Below the pieces are notes generated by a model. It did not search any database and was not told where the DNA came from. It saw only the letters and a list, made by a program, of their open reading frames with translations. From the NCBI GenBank assembly GCA_031253625.1, contig JAIRVZ010000133.1, positions 1-41,467 on the forward strand: a stretch of DNA of 41,467 bases. Reading direction: 5' to 3'. Both the position numbers and the translations under genes were made by a program. This document shows positions 34,444 through 41,467 of this stretch, piece by piece (positions within the stretch are counted from its first letter, which is position 1; every line of letters begins with the position of its first letter). The stretch comes from Dysgonamonadaceae bacterium. GTDB taxonomy: Bacteria; Bacteroidota; Bacteroidia; Bacteroidales; Azobacteroidaceae.

Positions 34444-34515
34444 TGTGTTTTTCATGGTATTAGATTTAAGGTTAAATGAAGATTGTGGTTGTCGTGAGAC
34501 AGCCTTTTCTTTTTT
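34444..34515 (+). ncRNA. Putative small RNA A (leader plus GTGA-loop terminator)
   Basis: A transcript of about 72 nt is predicted from the promoter at 34433-34440. It contains TTTTTCATGGTATTAGA, then AAGGTTAAAT, and ends in an intrinsic terminator: stem 34487-34493 / 34498-34504 (7 bp with one G-U) with loop GTGA, and a T-rich run TTTTCTTTTTT (34505-34515). No reading frame of note is present. Its plan matches RNA B at 40560-40641, which shares CAT(G/A)GT, GGTTAAAT and the GTGA loop. The next gene starts 125 bases further on and has its own -7 box, so this looks like a free RNA rather than a simple leader; a terminated 5' leader is the alternative. Confidence 0.5.
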
Positions 34516-34562
34516 AAATACTTTCCAAACAACTTTTCCGATATTACTTTAACATTATTGAT

Positions 34563-34570
34563 TATATTTG
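34563..34570 (+). promoter_or_regulatory. -7 box upstream of the unknown 230-residue protein gene
   Basis: TATATTTG, exact TAnnTTTG, 70 bases before the ATG; the -33 box is unclear. Confidence 0.35.
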
Positions 34571-34640
34571 CCGTTAGTCAGAAGTGTCGGACAGCGACAA
34601 GTAGACAGTAAGCAAATAAAGAATTTTTAAAAAATACATT

Positions 34641-35333
34641 ATGGGACTATTTGACAAATTATTTGGAAAAAAACAAGTAGAACAAAGCACAGAAAGCAAA
34701 ACAGTTCAGTTACAAAAAGGCGACCTATTTATTTCCACAGGCGATAATGTAGGATTTAAAATTATTCGACCTTTAACAGAACAACAAAGAGAATTGATTG
34801 ATAAGTCAACTATTCAACTTCGGACAGGACAACTTTTTATGCACTATTGGACTGATAATTTAGTTTGTACAGACCGAAATGACCCAGAGTGGCAAAATAA
34901 AGTAATGTTTTTTTGGAGGGCGGAAGAGCCATTCCCGAAAAAGTCATTGCCGTCTCATTTTGAAACTTTTAAAGTCAAACACTTTCTTTTGTCAGGCGAC
35001 ACTTCAAAAGTTTCATTTCAGGTTGGACAAGCAATGCCTTGGTTTGAAATGCCCGGACTTGGCGAAAAACACGCTTGCGAAATAAATGGTGAGAAAGTAA
35101 CAATTCCCGAATTAAATAAATTAGGATTGGTAGAATACATTGAATTTGTAGAACTAACTGACACGAATTCAGATATTTTGACAAATCGAAACGAACATTT
35201 TTTCTTAATTGATGATAGAATAACACCATTTTATAATGGGAATTTTTATTTGCAAGGAAAACCAATTTCAATTGATATGGCGTATAGCATAGGAGGCATT
35301 CATATCATTAGACAAGTCGAATTAGAAAAATAA
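34641..35333 (+). CDS. Unknown cytoplasmic protein
   Basis: 230 residues, no signal peptide or membrane segment. I do not recognise a family. It opens MGLFDKLFGKKQ, a start often seen in small bacterial cytosolic proteins, then a beta-rich body with many aromatic residues (LFMHYWTDNLVC, VMFFWRAEEPF) and ends GGIHIIRQVELEK. The stop overlaps an ATG (TAATG) opening a 19-codon reading frame. It lies between the small-RNA-like element and a VapBC-type pair, an accessory-looking setting. An immunity-type protein is conceivable but unsupported. Confidence 0.6.
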   Translation: MGLFDKLFGKKQVEQSTESKTVQLQKGDLFISTGDNVGFKIIRPLTEQQRELIDKSTIQLRTGQLFMHYWTDNLVCTDRNDPEWQNKVMFFWRAEEPFPKKSLPSHFETFKVKHFLLSGDTSKVSFQVGQAMPWFEMPGLGEKHACEINGEKVTIPELNKLGLVEYIEFVELTDTNSDILTNRNEHFFLIDDRITPFYNGNFYLQGKPISIDMAYSIGGIHIIRQVELEK

Positions 35334-35392
35334 TGCGACCAAAAACACCAGCTGATAAAGTTGCAAAAAAATATAATACAGAAATTTGGTAA
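35333..35392 (+). CDS. Possible 19-residue peptide or remnant
   Basis: A 19-codon frame (MRPKTPADKVAKKYNTEIW) begins one base inside the preceding stop codon as TAATG. It is too short to show coding statistics, and its stop is followed by similar in-frame residues (KIKNLVTL), so it may be the remnant of a once longer gene. Its end overlaps the vapBC -33 box. Confidence 0.25.
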   Translation: MRPKTPADKVAKKYNTEIW

Positions 35393-35426
35393 AAAATAAA
35401 GAATCTCGTAACTTTGTAGTTACAAA
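35385..35426 (+). promoter_or_regulatory. Promoter and candidate operator of the VapBC-type pair
   Basis: TTTG (35385-35388), a 20-base spacer and TAACTTTG (35409-35416) match the consensus exactly. The -7 box is embedded in the inverted repeat TTTGTA-GT-TACAAA (35413-35426), a likely autoregulatory site because vapBC operons repress themselves. Confidence 0.65.
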
Positions 35427-35446
35427 TAATTTAAAATTATTTCATT

Positions 35447-35698
35447 ATGGAAACAGTTGTGATTCAAGTAAATAATAATTTAGCATTTAAGTTTTTCCAA
35501 AATTTGGAAGCATTAAATGTTATTAAAGTGTTACAAAAAACACCCGAAATGCAACTTGAAACTGTGGCAAAAACAAAAAAAGACAATTCCTTAAGAGCCA
35601 AAAGATTAGAAAAGATTAAGGCTATAACAAAAAATATCAATGTAGATTTAACTAACTATCGTTTTAACCGTGAAGAAGCAAATAATTATGACGAATAA
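35447..35698 (+). CDS. Antitoxin-like partner of the PIN toxin (VapB-type)
   Basis: 83 residues. The beginning (ETVVIQVNNNLAFKFFQNLE) gives a beta strand then a helix; the middle is charged; the end (TNYRFNREEANNYDE) is acidic and probably disordered, as antitoxin C-termini are. No known DNA-binding motif stands out. The family is assigned by position: it overlaps the PIN-domain gene by 11 bases and has its own promoter and palindrome. A small, common arrangement in Bacteroidota; the exact antitoxin fold is uncertain. Confidence 0.7.
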   Translation: METVVIQVNNNLAFKFFQNLEALNVIKVLQKTPEMQLETVAKTKKDNSLRAKRLEKIKAITKNINVDLTNYRFNREEANNYDE

Positions 35699-36098
35699 AC
35701 GATTTGCCTTAGACACCAATATATTGATTTATTTGGAAGGGAATGATGTTGACAAGCGTAGTATTTCCGAAGATTTGTTGTCGTTTGCCCCTGTCATTCC
35801 GTCGCAGGTAGTAACCGAGTTTTTGAATGTAACACGTCGTTTGCGAAATATATCCAAACTTCAAGCGATGAACGAGGCAGCAGCATTGTTTGCCGACTGC
35901 GTAATTGCTCCGATGCAAAATTCTACAATTAATTTGGCAATAACACTGATTCAAAAATACGATTTTCAACTTTTTGACAGTTTTGTTGTAGCTTTGGCTC
36001 TCGAATCTGATTGCGAAATTCTTTATACCGAAGATATGCAGCACGGTTTATTGGTCAATAAAAAACTTCAAGTAATAAACCCATTTGCAGCTACTTAG
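35688..36098 (+). CDS. PIN-domain toxin (VapC-type ribonuclease)
   Basis: 136 residues from the ATG at 35688; a GTG 18 bases upstream is less likely because it runs deeper into the antitoxin gene. The acidic Mg2+ site of PIN ribonucleases is complete: D9 (FALDTNILIY), E44 (VVTEFLNV), D97 (LFDSFVVALAL) and D116 (YTEDMQHG). Family members cut tRNA or mRNA. It overlaps the antitoxin by 11 bases, so antitoxin is made first. Complete active site and length suggest it is functional. Confidence 0.9.
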   Translation: MTNKRFALDTNILIYLEGNDVDKRSISEDLLSFAPVIPSQVVTEFLNVTRRLRNISKLQAMNEAAALFADCVIAPMQNSTINLAITLIQKYDFQLFDSFVVALALESDCEILYTEDMQHGLLVNKKLQVINPFAAT

Positions 36099-36130
36099 CA
36101 CAACAAATGGTCAGCCACTAACGTTACATC

Positions 36131-36805
36131 ATGAAAACCGTTGTTTTTGTTCTGTTTTTTTTCGCCTCGCAATGTTATACCTATTCACAAAAAACAAGCG
36201 AATACGAAGGATTGAAGAAACGGATAACAGAAAAACAACAATATTTTTCAACAATATACACATCTTCCGATAGTGCCAAGCAGAAAGATGTCGTCCAACA
36301 AGCGCAAGCCTATCTGACAACAATCATATCCGATTCTCTGTTTTTTCATTGGTATGGAACGCCTTGGGATTTCAACGGAACAACCAAAGTGCCTAAGCAA
36401 GGAAACATTGCCTGTGGTTATTTCGTTACTGCGATTTTAAGCGATGCCGGTTTCCAAATTCCAAGAGTCAAATGGGCACAATCGGCTTCCGAACCTGTCA
36501 TAGTAAAGATTGCTTCAAATATCCAACGATTCCGTAATCAGCCGATGAGCAAAGTGATAGACTATCTAAACAAGCAAGGCAATGGATTGTATATCGTAGG
36601 CTTGGATTGTCACGTCGGATTTATATTCAAATCGGAAAATAAACTCCGTTTTATCCATGCAAATTATTATTATCCCAAAATAGGAGTTATGTCTGAACCG
36701 CTCGAAGGACTTAATCCTCTTAACGATTCCAAATACCGGATAATAGGGAAATTATTAGATATGGAAATGGCTGAAAATTGGCTAAAAGGTGCTGTGTATA
36801 AATAA
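36131..36805 (+). CDS. Exported papain-like (NlpC/P60-like) cysteine peptidase candidate
   Basis: 224 residues with a signal peptide (MKTVVFVLFFFASQCYTYSQ). A helical segment (20-70) precedes a papain-like core: C95 in GNIACGYFVTAIL at the start of a helix, H161 in GLDCHVGFIF on a strand, and H176 in RFIHANYY as a possible third member. This order suits the NlpC/P60 or related papain folds, so cleavage of peptidoglycan or another amide bond is plausible. Overall similarity is weak and I could not place it in a named family. It is first of three exported or membrane-bound proteins; the next gene starts 15 bases downstream. Confidence 0.55.
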   Translation: MKTVVFVLFFFASQCYTYSQKTSEYEGLKKRITEKQQYFSTIYTSSDSAKQKDVVQQAQAYLTTIISDSLFFHWYGTPWDFNGTTKVPKQGNIACGYFVTAILSDAGFQIPRVKWAQSASEPVIVKIASNIQRFRNQPMSKVIDYLNKQGNGLYIVGLDCHVGFIFKSENKLRFIHANYYYPKIGVMSEPLEGLNPLNDSKYRIIGKLLDMEMAENWLKGAVYK

Positions 36806-36820
36806 AACATTAAAATCATC

Positions 36821-37594
36821 ATGAAAAAAACGCTAATCATTTTAATCACTTTCGTATTAACAACAAGCACATTTGCACAAACGGATAAAGACGAAACAAA
36901 GACTATCCACATTTTCGTAGCCCTTTGCGACAACAAATATCAAGGTATTGTTCCTGTGCCGAAAGCAATTGGCGATGGACAAAACCACAACACCAATCTT
37001 TATTGGGGTTGCGGTTACGGTATTCGCACATTTTTCAAAAAAAGCAAAGATTGGAAATTGCTTACCACAAGAGGGAAAAACGGCATTGTGCTCGAACGGC
37101 TTGTTTTCAAGCACGCCACCAAAAACTATTATTTAGTGGCAGATGCTTATGACGGACAATACATCAAGCAGTGTACCAAAGATTTTCTAAATAGCAGTTC
37201 CGGAAACCGGAAAGACACTTTGCAACTTGATGGTAAAACGTTGGGCATTGGTGGCAATTCCTCTCTTTTGGCGTACATTGGTCATGATGGATTAATGGAT
37301 TTTCAACTTTCCGAAACCTATTCAAATACGGATAACAAAAAACGTGATGTGATTATATTGGCGTGTTATAGCAAACGTTTTTTTAGCCCTCACTTAAAAA
37401 CGGCAAATGTGAATCCGTTGGTCTGGACAACCAATTTGATGTGTCCGGAAGCCTACACTTTGCACGATGCTCTCGCAGGATATGTCAATAGCGAAAGCAA
37501 CGAAAAGATTCGTGAAAGAGCGGCAGCAGCATACTCTAAATATCAAAATTGCTCTCTGAAAGCAGCAAAAGGGTTATTGGTTACGGATTGGTAA
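36821..37594 (+). CDS. Exported protein with candidate caspase-like (clan CD) fold
   Basis: 257 residues, signal peptide to about residue 20 (STFAQ). A first strand IHIFVALCDNKYQG (29-42) is followed by NLYWGCGYGIRTFF (59-72), a strand YLVADAYDG, then H155 in AYIGHDGLMDF and C182 at the end of strand DVIILACYSKRF. A His-Gly-type loop followed by a strand ending in Cys is the clan CD (caspase, gingipain, clostripain) dyad order, so a His155/Cys182 peptidase is proposed. I also recall proteins of this type in other Bacteroidota as uncharacterised. The prediction needs a structure model. It lies 15 bases after the papain-like gene and 12 bases before the next. Confidence 0.5.
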   Translation: MKKTLIILITFVLTTSTFAQTDKDETKTIHIFVALCDNKYQGIVPVPKAIGDGQNHNTNLYWGCGYGIRTFFKKSKDWKLLTTRGKNGIVLERLVFKHATKNYYLVADAYDGQYIKQCTKDFLNSSSGNRKDTLQLDGKTLGIGGNSSLLAYIGHDGLMDFQLSETYSNTDNKKRDVIILACYSKRFFSPHLKTANVNPLVWTTNLMCPEAYTLHDALAGYVNSESNEKIRERAAAAYSKYQNCSLKAAKGLLVTDW

Positions 37595-37606
37595 TATAGA
37601 AAAACA

Positions 37607-38527
37607 ATGAAAATCAAATTAAAAAAGCACTTTCGTGTATTAATAGTAGTAAGTACAGTTCAATTACTGCTAATTTCAGTTGCTTTGGTAACAGGATATT
37701 ACCGGCAAGCAGCAGCTATACGGAACTTAGACATAATAGGAGATTGGGTGTGGGAACCTAAAGAATTCTTCGATACAGAATCTGGACATGTAGTACGAAT
37801 GGTTATTATAGAACCTGAAAGAAAAGGTTTTTGGTCAATTACAGACTCAACCATTGTTGATAATTGGGGCGATTTTTTACCTTATCGTATTGAACAGAAT
37901 TTCATTCATGCAAATATCATCATCAAAAAAAATGACAGTATCATGAAAATAAGAAATAAGATAACAGGAGATAGAGAGATTAAACGAATAGTTGTAAACG
38001 AATGGGATACAATTCCGCTTTTTCAAATAATACAAGAGTTAAGAGAACATAATCGTTTATTGCCAAAAACACAGTTGCATTTTGATTCAATACTTTTTAT
38101 TTCCAAAGGATGTTATGGTGCTTGTCCTCTTTTTAGTATGATGATTCATTCCGATAGACGTGTATTTTTTTACGGAGAAAGATATACTGAAAAGCAAGGA
38201 TATTATTCGGGTGTTTTAACTCAAAGTCAATCAGAATCAATATTGAAAAAATACCAACAAGTAGATTTTGATAATATAGATTCTGAATATGGAAGAGGAT
38301 GGGTTGATGCTCATTCTTGTAATGTAATACTATATCATGAGGAAAAAAAACGTATTATTTACGTTGGTAGTTACGATGATTATGATGGACCTGTAGAATT
38401 TGGTGTTTTGTTACATTATTTGATGGAATTATACAAATGGATAGATTTAAAAGAAGTTCCACCCTTTGAAATAGCATCTCCATCGCCATCGCCTCCAGAA
38501 CTTAAACCCCATACACGGTTTGAGTAG
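37607..38527 (+). CDS. DUF6438 protein with N-terminal membrane anchor
   Basis: 306 residues. A single hydrophobic helix at about 10-30 anchors the protein. Residues 40-140 form a beta-rich domain of the lipocalin-like kind often seen (IIGDWVWEPKEFF). Residues 155-290 match the DUF6438 pattern: SKGCYGACPLFSM (C169 and C173, as CxxxC), YSGVLTQSQSESILKKYQ and a final strand KRIIYVGSY. The cysteines may form a disulfide or bind metal. Function unknown. It begins 12 bases after the caspase-like gene. Confidence 0.75.
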   Translation: MKIKLKKHFRVLIVVSTVQLLLISVALVTGYYRQAAAIRNLDIIGDWVWEPKEFFDTESGHVVRMVIIEPERKGFWSITDSTIVDNWGDFLPYRIEQNFIHANIIIKKNDSIMKIRNKITGDREIKRIVVNEWDTIPLFQIIQELREHNRLLPKTQLHFDSILFISKGCYGACPLFSMMIHSDRRVFFYGERYTEKQGYYSGVLTQSQSESILKKYQQVDFDNIDSEYGRGWVDAHSCNVILYHEEKKRIIYVGSYDDYDGPVEFGVLLHYLMELYKWIDLKEVPPFEIASPSPSPPELKPHTRFE

Positions 38528-38533
38528 CAAACC

Positions 38534-38944
38534 CTACGAATAAACGGTCGCCACGATTTTCCTTCTACCGCCTGAATATCTGAACTCACAAAGATAAATT
38601 CCCTGCCAAATACCCATATTCAATTGACCATTGGTTATTGGAATCGTCAAAGATTGCCCGACAACGGAGGCTTTGATGTGGGCGGGCATATCATCTTTCC
38701 CTTCGTAAATATGGTCGAATTTGGGATAATTTTCCGGAATCCAGTCTGAGAAAAATGTTTTGAAATCATCCAACACCGTTGGATCGGCATTTTCGTTGAT
38801 GGTCAATCCGGCAGAGGTATGTTTGATGAACAAGTTTAGCATGCCGGTTTCGGGTAATTCTCCGATATGGGATAAAATTCGCGAAGTGATTAAATGAAAT
38901 CCGTAACGATATTCCGGGAGAGAAAATTCTATTTGTTTTATCAT
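38534..38944 (-). CDS. yjbQ: YjbQ/UPF0047 family protein
   Basis: 136 residues, complete. Family landmarks are FIKHTSAGLTINENADP (about 44-60), YEGKDDMPAHIKASVVG, and IPITNGQLNMGIWQGIYLCEF. The E. coli member has secondary thiamine-phosphate synthase activity; the physiological role elsewhere is unclear. The ATG overlaps the stop of the ferredoxin-like gene by one base, so they are probably co-translated. It converges on the DUF6438 gene with only six bases between. Confidence 0.9.
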   Translation of the reverse strand: MIKQIEFSLPEYRYGFHLITSRILSHIGELPETGMLNLFIKHTSAGLTINENADPTVLDDFKTFFSDWIPENYPKFDHIYEGKDDMPAHIKASVVGQSLTIPITNGQLNMGIWQGIYLCEFRYSGGRRKIVATVYS

Positions 38945-40074
38945 TAAACAGTTATAAGTTCATACGTTTTGCAACCCAAGCCAATTTTTTCGGCATGTTC
39001 CAAACCTACCATCCAATTGGTGTTGGGATGTGCGTGACGGAATTTATCTTCTCCGGTTAAATCATGCTCACCGTGTGGATTTATCGCATTACCTGCAAGC
39101 GCAGGAGCCTGAGTTACTAAATCAGCCGATGCGTGATCGAGAGCCACAGGGTCGAAAGAGGCTGTAATACCTATGTTCGGTACAAGCGGCATATCGTTCA
39201 TGCCCCAACAATCGCAGTCGGGCGATACATCCATAATGAAATTGACATGGAAATGAGGTTTGTCTTTCAGTAATGCCCAAGTGTATTCCGCTATTTTTTT
39301 GTTCATGATTTCCGATGCGTTATTCCAAACCGGTTGCGCAGCGTCGTAGCGACACACGGCAATACATTGTCCACATCCTACGCATTTATCATAATCAATA
39401 ACAGCTATCTGTTTTTTGTCTAAAATGCTGATTTTATTTAAAGTGATGGCTTTATAGTTACAATCTTTCACGCATTGACCACATCCGGTGCAATCGTTTT
39501 TACTGATTCGCGGTTTGGATGAAGAATGTAAATCTAACTTTCCGCCTCTGCTGGCCGCACCCATTCCTATGTTTTTCAGAGCACCTCCGAAACCGGCTTG
39601 CTCGTGTCCCTTGAAATGATTCAGAGAAACAATCACATCGGCATCGGCAATCGCACTTCCTATTTTGGCAAACGTACATATTTCGGAATGAATGGGAATT
39701 TCGCGGTATTCAGTACCTTTCAAACCGTCGGCAATGATTACGGGAGCTTTCACGCTGATGGGATTGAATCCGTTTTCGGCCGCACTTTCGATGTGGTCAA
39801 TCGCGTTGGAACGTCGTCCTGAATATAATGTATTTGAATCTGTAAGAAAAACTTTGGCACCTAACTTTTGCAAAATGCTAACCATACGATTGGCATAATT
39901 GTGTCGTATATAAGCCAAATTACCCGGTTCTCCGAAATGAATTTTGATTGCGACAAATTTATCTTTACAATCTAAATCTTTGATTCCGGCTGCATTAACT
40001 AATCTCTCTAATTTTCCGGGTAAATTAATAGAAGAATTCGCCCTCAAATTGGTAAAATAAACTTTAGAGGCCAT
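38944..40074 (-). CDS. DUF362 family 4Fe-4S protein
   Basis: 376 residues. The N-terminal and central parts match DUF362 (KVYFTNLRANSSINLPGK, VFLTDSNTLYSGRRSNA, IVSLNHFKGHEQAGFGGALK). Two bacterial ferredoxin motifs follow: CTGCGQCVKDCNYKAI at about 194-209 and CVGCGQCIAVCRYDA at about 231-245, giving eight cysteines for two 4Fe-4S clusters. It is likely a cytoplasmic electron-transfer or corrinoid-type protein; substrate unknown. No signal peptide. It precedes yjbQ on the minus strand. Confidence 0.87.
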   Translation of the reverse strand: MASKVYFTNLRANSSINLPGKLERLVNAAGIKDLDCKDKFVAIKIHFGEPGNLAYIRHNYANRMVSILQKLGAKVFLTDSNTLYSGRRSNAIDHIESAAENGFNPISVKAPVIIADGLKGTEYREIPIHSEICTFAKIGSAIADADVIVSLNHFKGHEQAGFGGALKNIGMGAASRGGKLDLHSSSKPRISKNDCTGCGQCVKDCNYKAITLNKISILDKKQIAVIDYDKCVGCGQCIAVCRYDAAQPVWNNASEIMNKKIAEYTWALLKDKPHFHVNFIMDVSPDCDCWGMNDMPLVPNIGITASFDPVALDHASADLVTQAPALAGNAINPHGEHDLTGEDKFRHAHPNTNWMVGLEHAEKIGLGCKTYELITV

Positions 40075-40110
40075 GTGTGATTATTTTTTTTATAAAAGCG
40101 ATTCGGAAAA

Positions 40111-40482
40111 TCAATACTTGCGATTAAAAATTTCGGCATATATTATCCCCTTTCTCAATTCGTCTATATCACTAAAATCGAAAGAAATACCCGTGCCATC
40201 GGTAATTTCTCCCATAAATGTCGGAGATTGTTCATTATTCAAAGAGGATTTAAAAATCTGCGGTTGGTTCTTATTCGATGGCTGTGTATAGGTAACTGTT
40301 TGAGTCTGAGACATACTCTTAACTTGTGGTTCGAGAACGACATCTCTTTGAGGTATACTTTTAGGTAATTTCGTTTTACTTATTTCTTCCTCCTCTGCTT
40401 TTTTCCTCCCTTTTCTCACTAAAGAATAGATAAGAGAAAACGCAATAATTATTAAAGGTAGATATTCTCCAATGTTTTCCAT
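40111..40482 (-). CDS. Small membrane-anchored protein of unknown function
   Basis: 123 residues. Residues 8-24 form one transmembrane helix (YLPLIIIAFSLIYSLV), then a basic stop-transfer KGRKK, a Ser/Thr/Gln-rich linker and a conserved-looking end DIDELRKGIIYAEIFNRKY. I recall similar proteins next to DUF362 genes in Bacteroidales but do not know their function. It lies 36 bases upstream of the DUF362 gene on the same strand. Confidence 0.7.
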   Translation of the reverse strand: MENIGEYLPLIIIAFSLIYSLVRKGRKKAEEEEISKTKLPKSIPQRDVVLEPQVKSMSQTQTVTYTQPSNKNQPQIFKSSLNNEQSPTFMGEITDGTGISFDFSDIDELRKGIIYAEIFNRKY

Positions 40483-40559
40483 AAAAATATGCTTATTTTT
40501 GCAGCCTCAAATGTAGTAAAAAAAATGAAACAAAATATACTTAGATTCAAAATGGCTTT

Positions 40560-40641
40560 AAAAAGTGTTAGGGATGACTTCACAGTCACCCCTAACCAAT
40601 TTAACCAAAACCTTAACTATGAAAAAATTTTACGTTTTTCA
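40560..40641 (-). ncRNA. Putative small RNA B (leader plus GTGA-loop terminator)
   Basis: About 80 nt predicted on the minus strand from the promoter at 40646-40676. It begins with a GAAAAA/TTTTTC hairpin-capable stretch, contains TTTTTTCATAGTTAAGG and GGTTAAAT, and ends in a 13-bp stem (GTTAGGG-TGACT class, one G-U, plus 40567-40596) capped by loop GTGA and followed by TTTTT. The plan and short motifs match RNA A. No adjacent minus-strand gene starts within 78 bases after the terminator, so termination is likely before the next gene at 40482. It is inferred to be a free RNA or an attenuating leader. Confidence 0.5.
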
Positions 40642-40645
40642 AGTA

Positions 40646-40676
40646 CAAAGGTACAGTATTTTTTTCATTCTCCAAA
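40646..40676 (-). promoter_or_regulatory. Promoter B, upstream of small RNA B
   Basis: On the minus strand TTTG (plus 40673-40676), a 19-base spacer and TACCTTTG (plus 40646-40653) match the consensus exactly. Confidence 0.7.
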
Positions 40677-40727
40677 TTTAAACTCAAGTTTGAATGTTAA
40701 TAAATGTTATAGCAGCTTTATTTTAGT

Positions 40728-41467
40728 ATGACAAAGAAATTATTTATCGAAACCTACGGATGCCAAATGAACGTGGCTGATAGCGAAGTGATAGCCTCCA
40801 TCATGCAAATGGATGGATATGAAACAACAGAAAATATATCGGAGGCTGATGCTATCTTTGTGAATACCTGCTCGATACGTGATAATGCCGAACAAAAAGT
40901 TATATCTCGATTACAATATTTTCAATCACTAAAACGGAAAAAGAAAAATTTAATCGTTGGCGTGTTGGGCTGTATGGCCGAGCGAGTCAAAGAAGAATTA
41001 ATCCAAGAACATAAAGTCGATTTGGTTGTCGGACCGGATTCATATTTAGATTTGCCTCATTTAATCGGTACGGTTGAACAAGGCGAAAAAGCTATCAATG
41101 TCGAATTATCGACAACAGAAACATACAAAGATGTGATTCCGCTGAAACTATCAGGGGTGAAAATCTCCGGATTCATTTCTATTATGCGTGGATGTAATAA
41201 TTTTTGCACCTATTGTATCGTACCCTATACGAGAGGAAGAGAAAGAAGTCGCGAAACCGAAAGCATTTTAAACGAATTAAGAATACTCCGCGACCAAGGG
41301 TTCAAAGAAGTTACTTTATTAGGACAAAACGTAAATTCTTACCTCTATAAAGATGGAGAAAAATCGATAGACTTCCCTACCCTGCTCGAAATGGTTGCCC
41401 AAGAAGCTCCCGAAATGCGAATCCGTTTTACTACCTCACATCCCAAAGATATGAGCGACAAAACATT
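40728..41467 (+). CDS. miaB: tRNA-2-methylthio-N6-dimethylallyladenosine synthase, 5' part (partial)
   Basis: 246 complete codons are visible before the window ends. The N-terminal MTTase domain starts KLFIETYGCQMNVADSE with the first cluster cysteines (C11, then C47 in VNTCSIRDNAEQ and C81 in VLGCMAER), followed by the radical SAM CxxxCxxC in MRGCNNFCTYCIVPYTRGRE (about 150-169) and GQNVNSY. It adds a methylthio group to i6A37 of tRNAs. The start ATG lies 52 bases from promoter B on the opposite strand. Confidence 0.95.
   Translation, partial: MTKKLFIETYGCQMNVADSEVIASIMQMDGYETTENISEADAIFVNTCSIRDNAEQKVISRLQYFQSLKRKKKNLIVGVLGCMAERVKEELIQEHKVDLVVGPDSYLDLPHLIGTVEQGEKAINVELSTTETYKDVIPLKLSGVKISGFISIMRGCNNFCTYCIVPYTRGRERSRETESILNELRILRDQGFKEVTLLGQNVNSYLYKDGEKSIDFPTLLEMVAQEAPEMRIRFTTSHPKDMSDKT

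Noticed and set aside
40489..40731. 80-codon plus-strand frame covering RNA B and ending at the miaB start
   Set aside because: It runs antisense through a clear promoter and terminator hairpin on the other strand, and its low-complexity translation is unlike a real protein.

Overview
The window looks like a chromosomal segment from a member of the Bacteroidota, most likely order Bacteroidales. The evidence is low GC; promoters of the TTTG-N19/20-TAnnTTTG type; and families largely confined to that phylum (DUF3078-like barrel, DUF4292, DUF4827, DPP5-like S9 peptidase, archaeal-type ProS, menaquinone genes menA and menG). I cannot name a genus. No tRNA, rRNA or CRISPR array was seen.

Layout. 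1-164: 3' end of an HlyD-like gene. 189-4044: DUF3078-like gene and, divergently, an aminotransferase plus a LolC/E-type permease. 4263-5559: YoeB-type toxin-antitoxin pair and a DUF2461 gene. 5548-9173: the most unusual locus, a tight four-gene minus-strand operon (radical SAM enzyme, putative lipoprotein with a RiPP-leader-like middle and a membrane segment, two membrane bPH-type proteins) with a divergent XRE regulator. 9184-13521: dut, TPR protein, DUF4292 lipoprotein and catalytically degenerate EnvC-like M23 protein. 13534-15800: accessory stretch with an orphan TIGR03915-type gene, an orphan PD-(D/E)XK nuclease and a Y1 transposase flanked by 46-bp perfect inverted repeats.

15883-32065: mainly housekeeping, nearly all minus strand: menG and menA, BASS transporter, secreted six-hairpin glycosidase-like lipoprotein, proS, glmM, DUF4827, nrnA, comEC, rpe, glgB, a YhcH-type gene and a DPP5-like peptidase. 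32103-34273: two glycosyltransferases. 34408-36098: a putative small RNA, an unknown protein and a VapBC-type pair. 36131-38527: three exported proteins: a papain-like (NlpC/P60-like) protein, a candidate caspase-fold protein and a DUF6438 protein. 38534-40482: YjbQ, a DUF362/ferredoxin protein and a small membrane protein. 40560-40676: a second putative small RNA of the same design as the first. 40728-end: 5' part of miaB.

How they fit together: most of the block serves envelope biogenesis (GlmM, EnvC-like, DUF4292, LolC/E-like, glycosyltransferases), menaquinone synthesis, nucleotide hygiene (Dut, NrnA) and glycan metabolism (GlgB, GH-like). The best candidates for undescribed biology are the radical SAM/bPH operon and the pair of promoter-leader-GTGA-hairpin RNAs.
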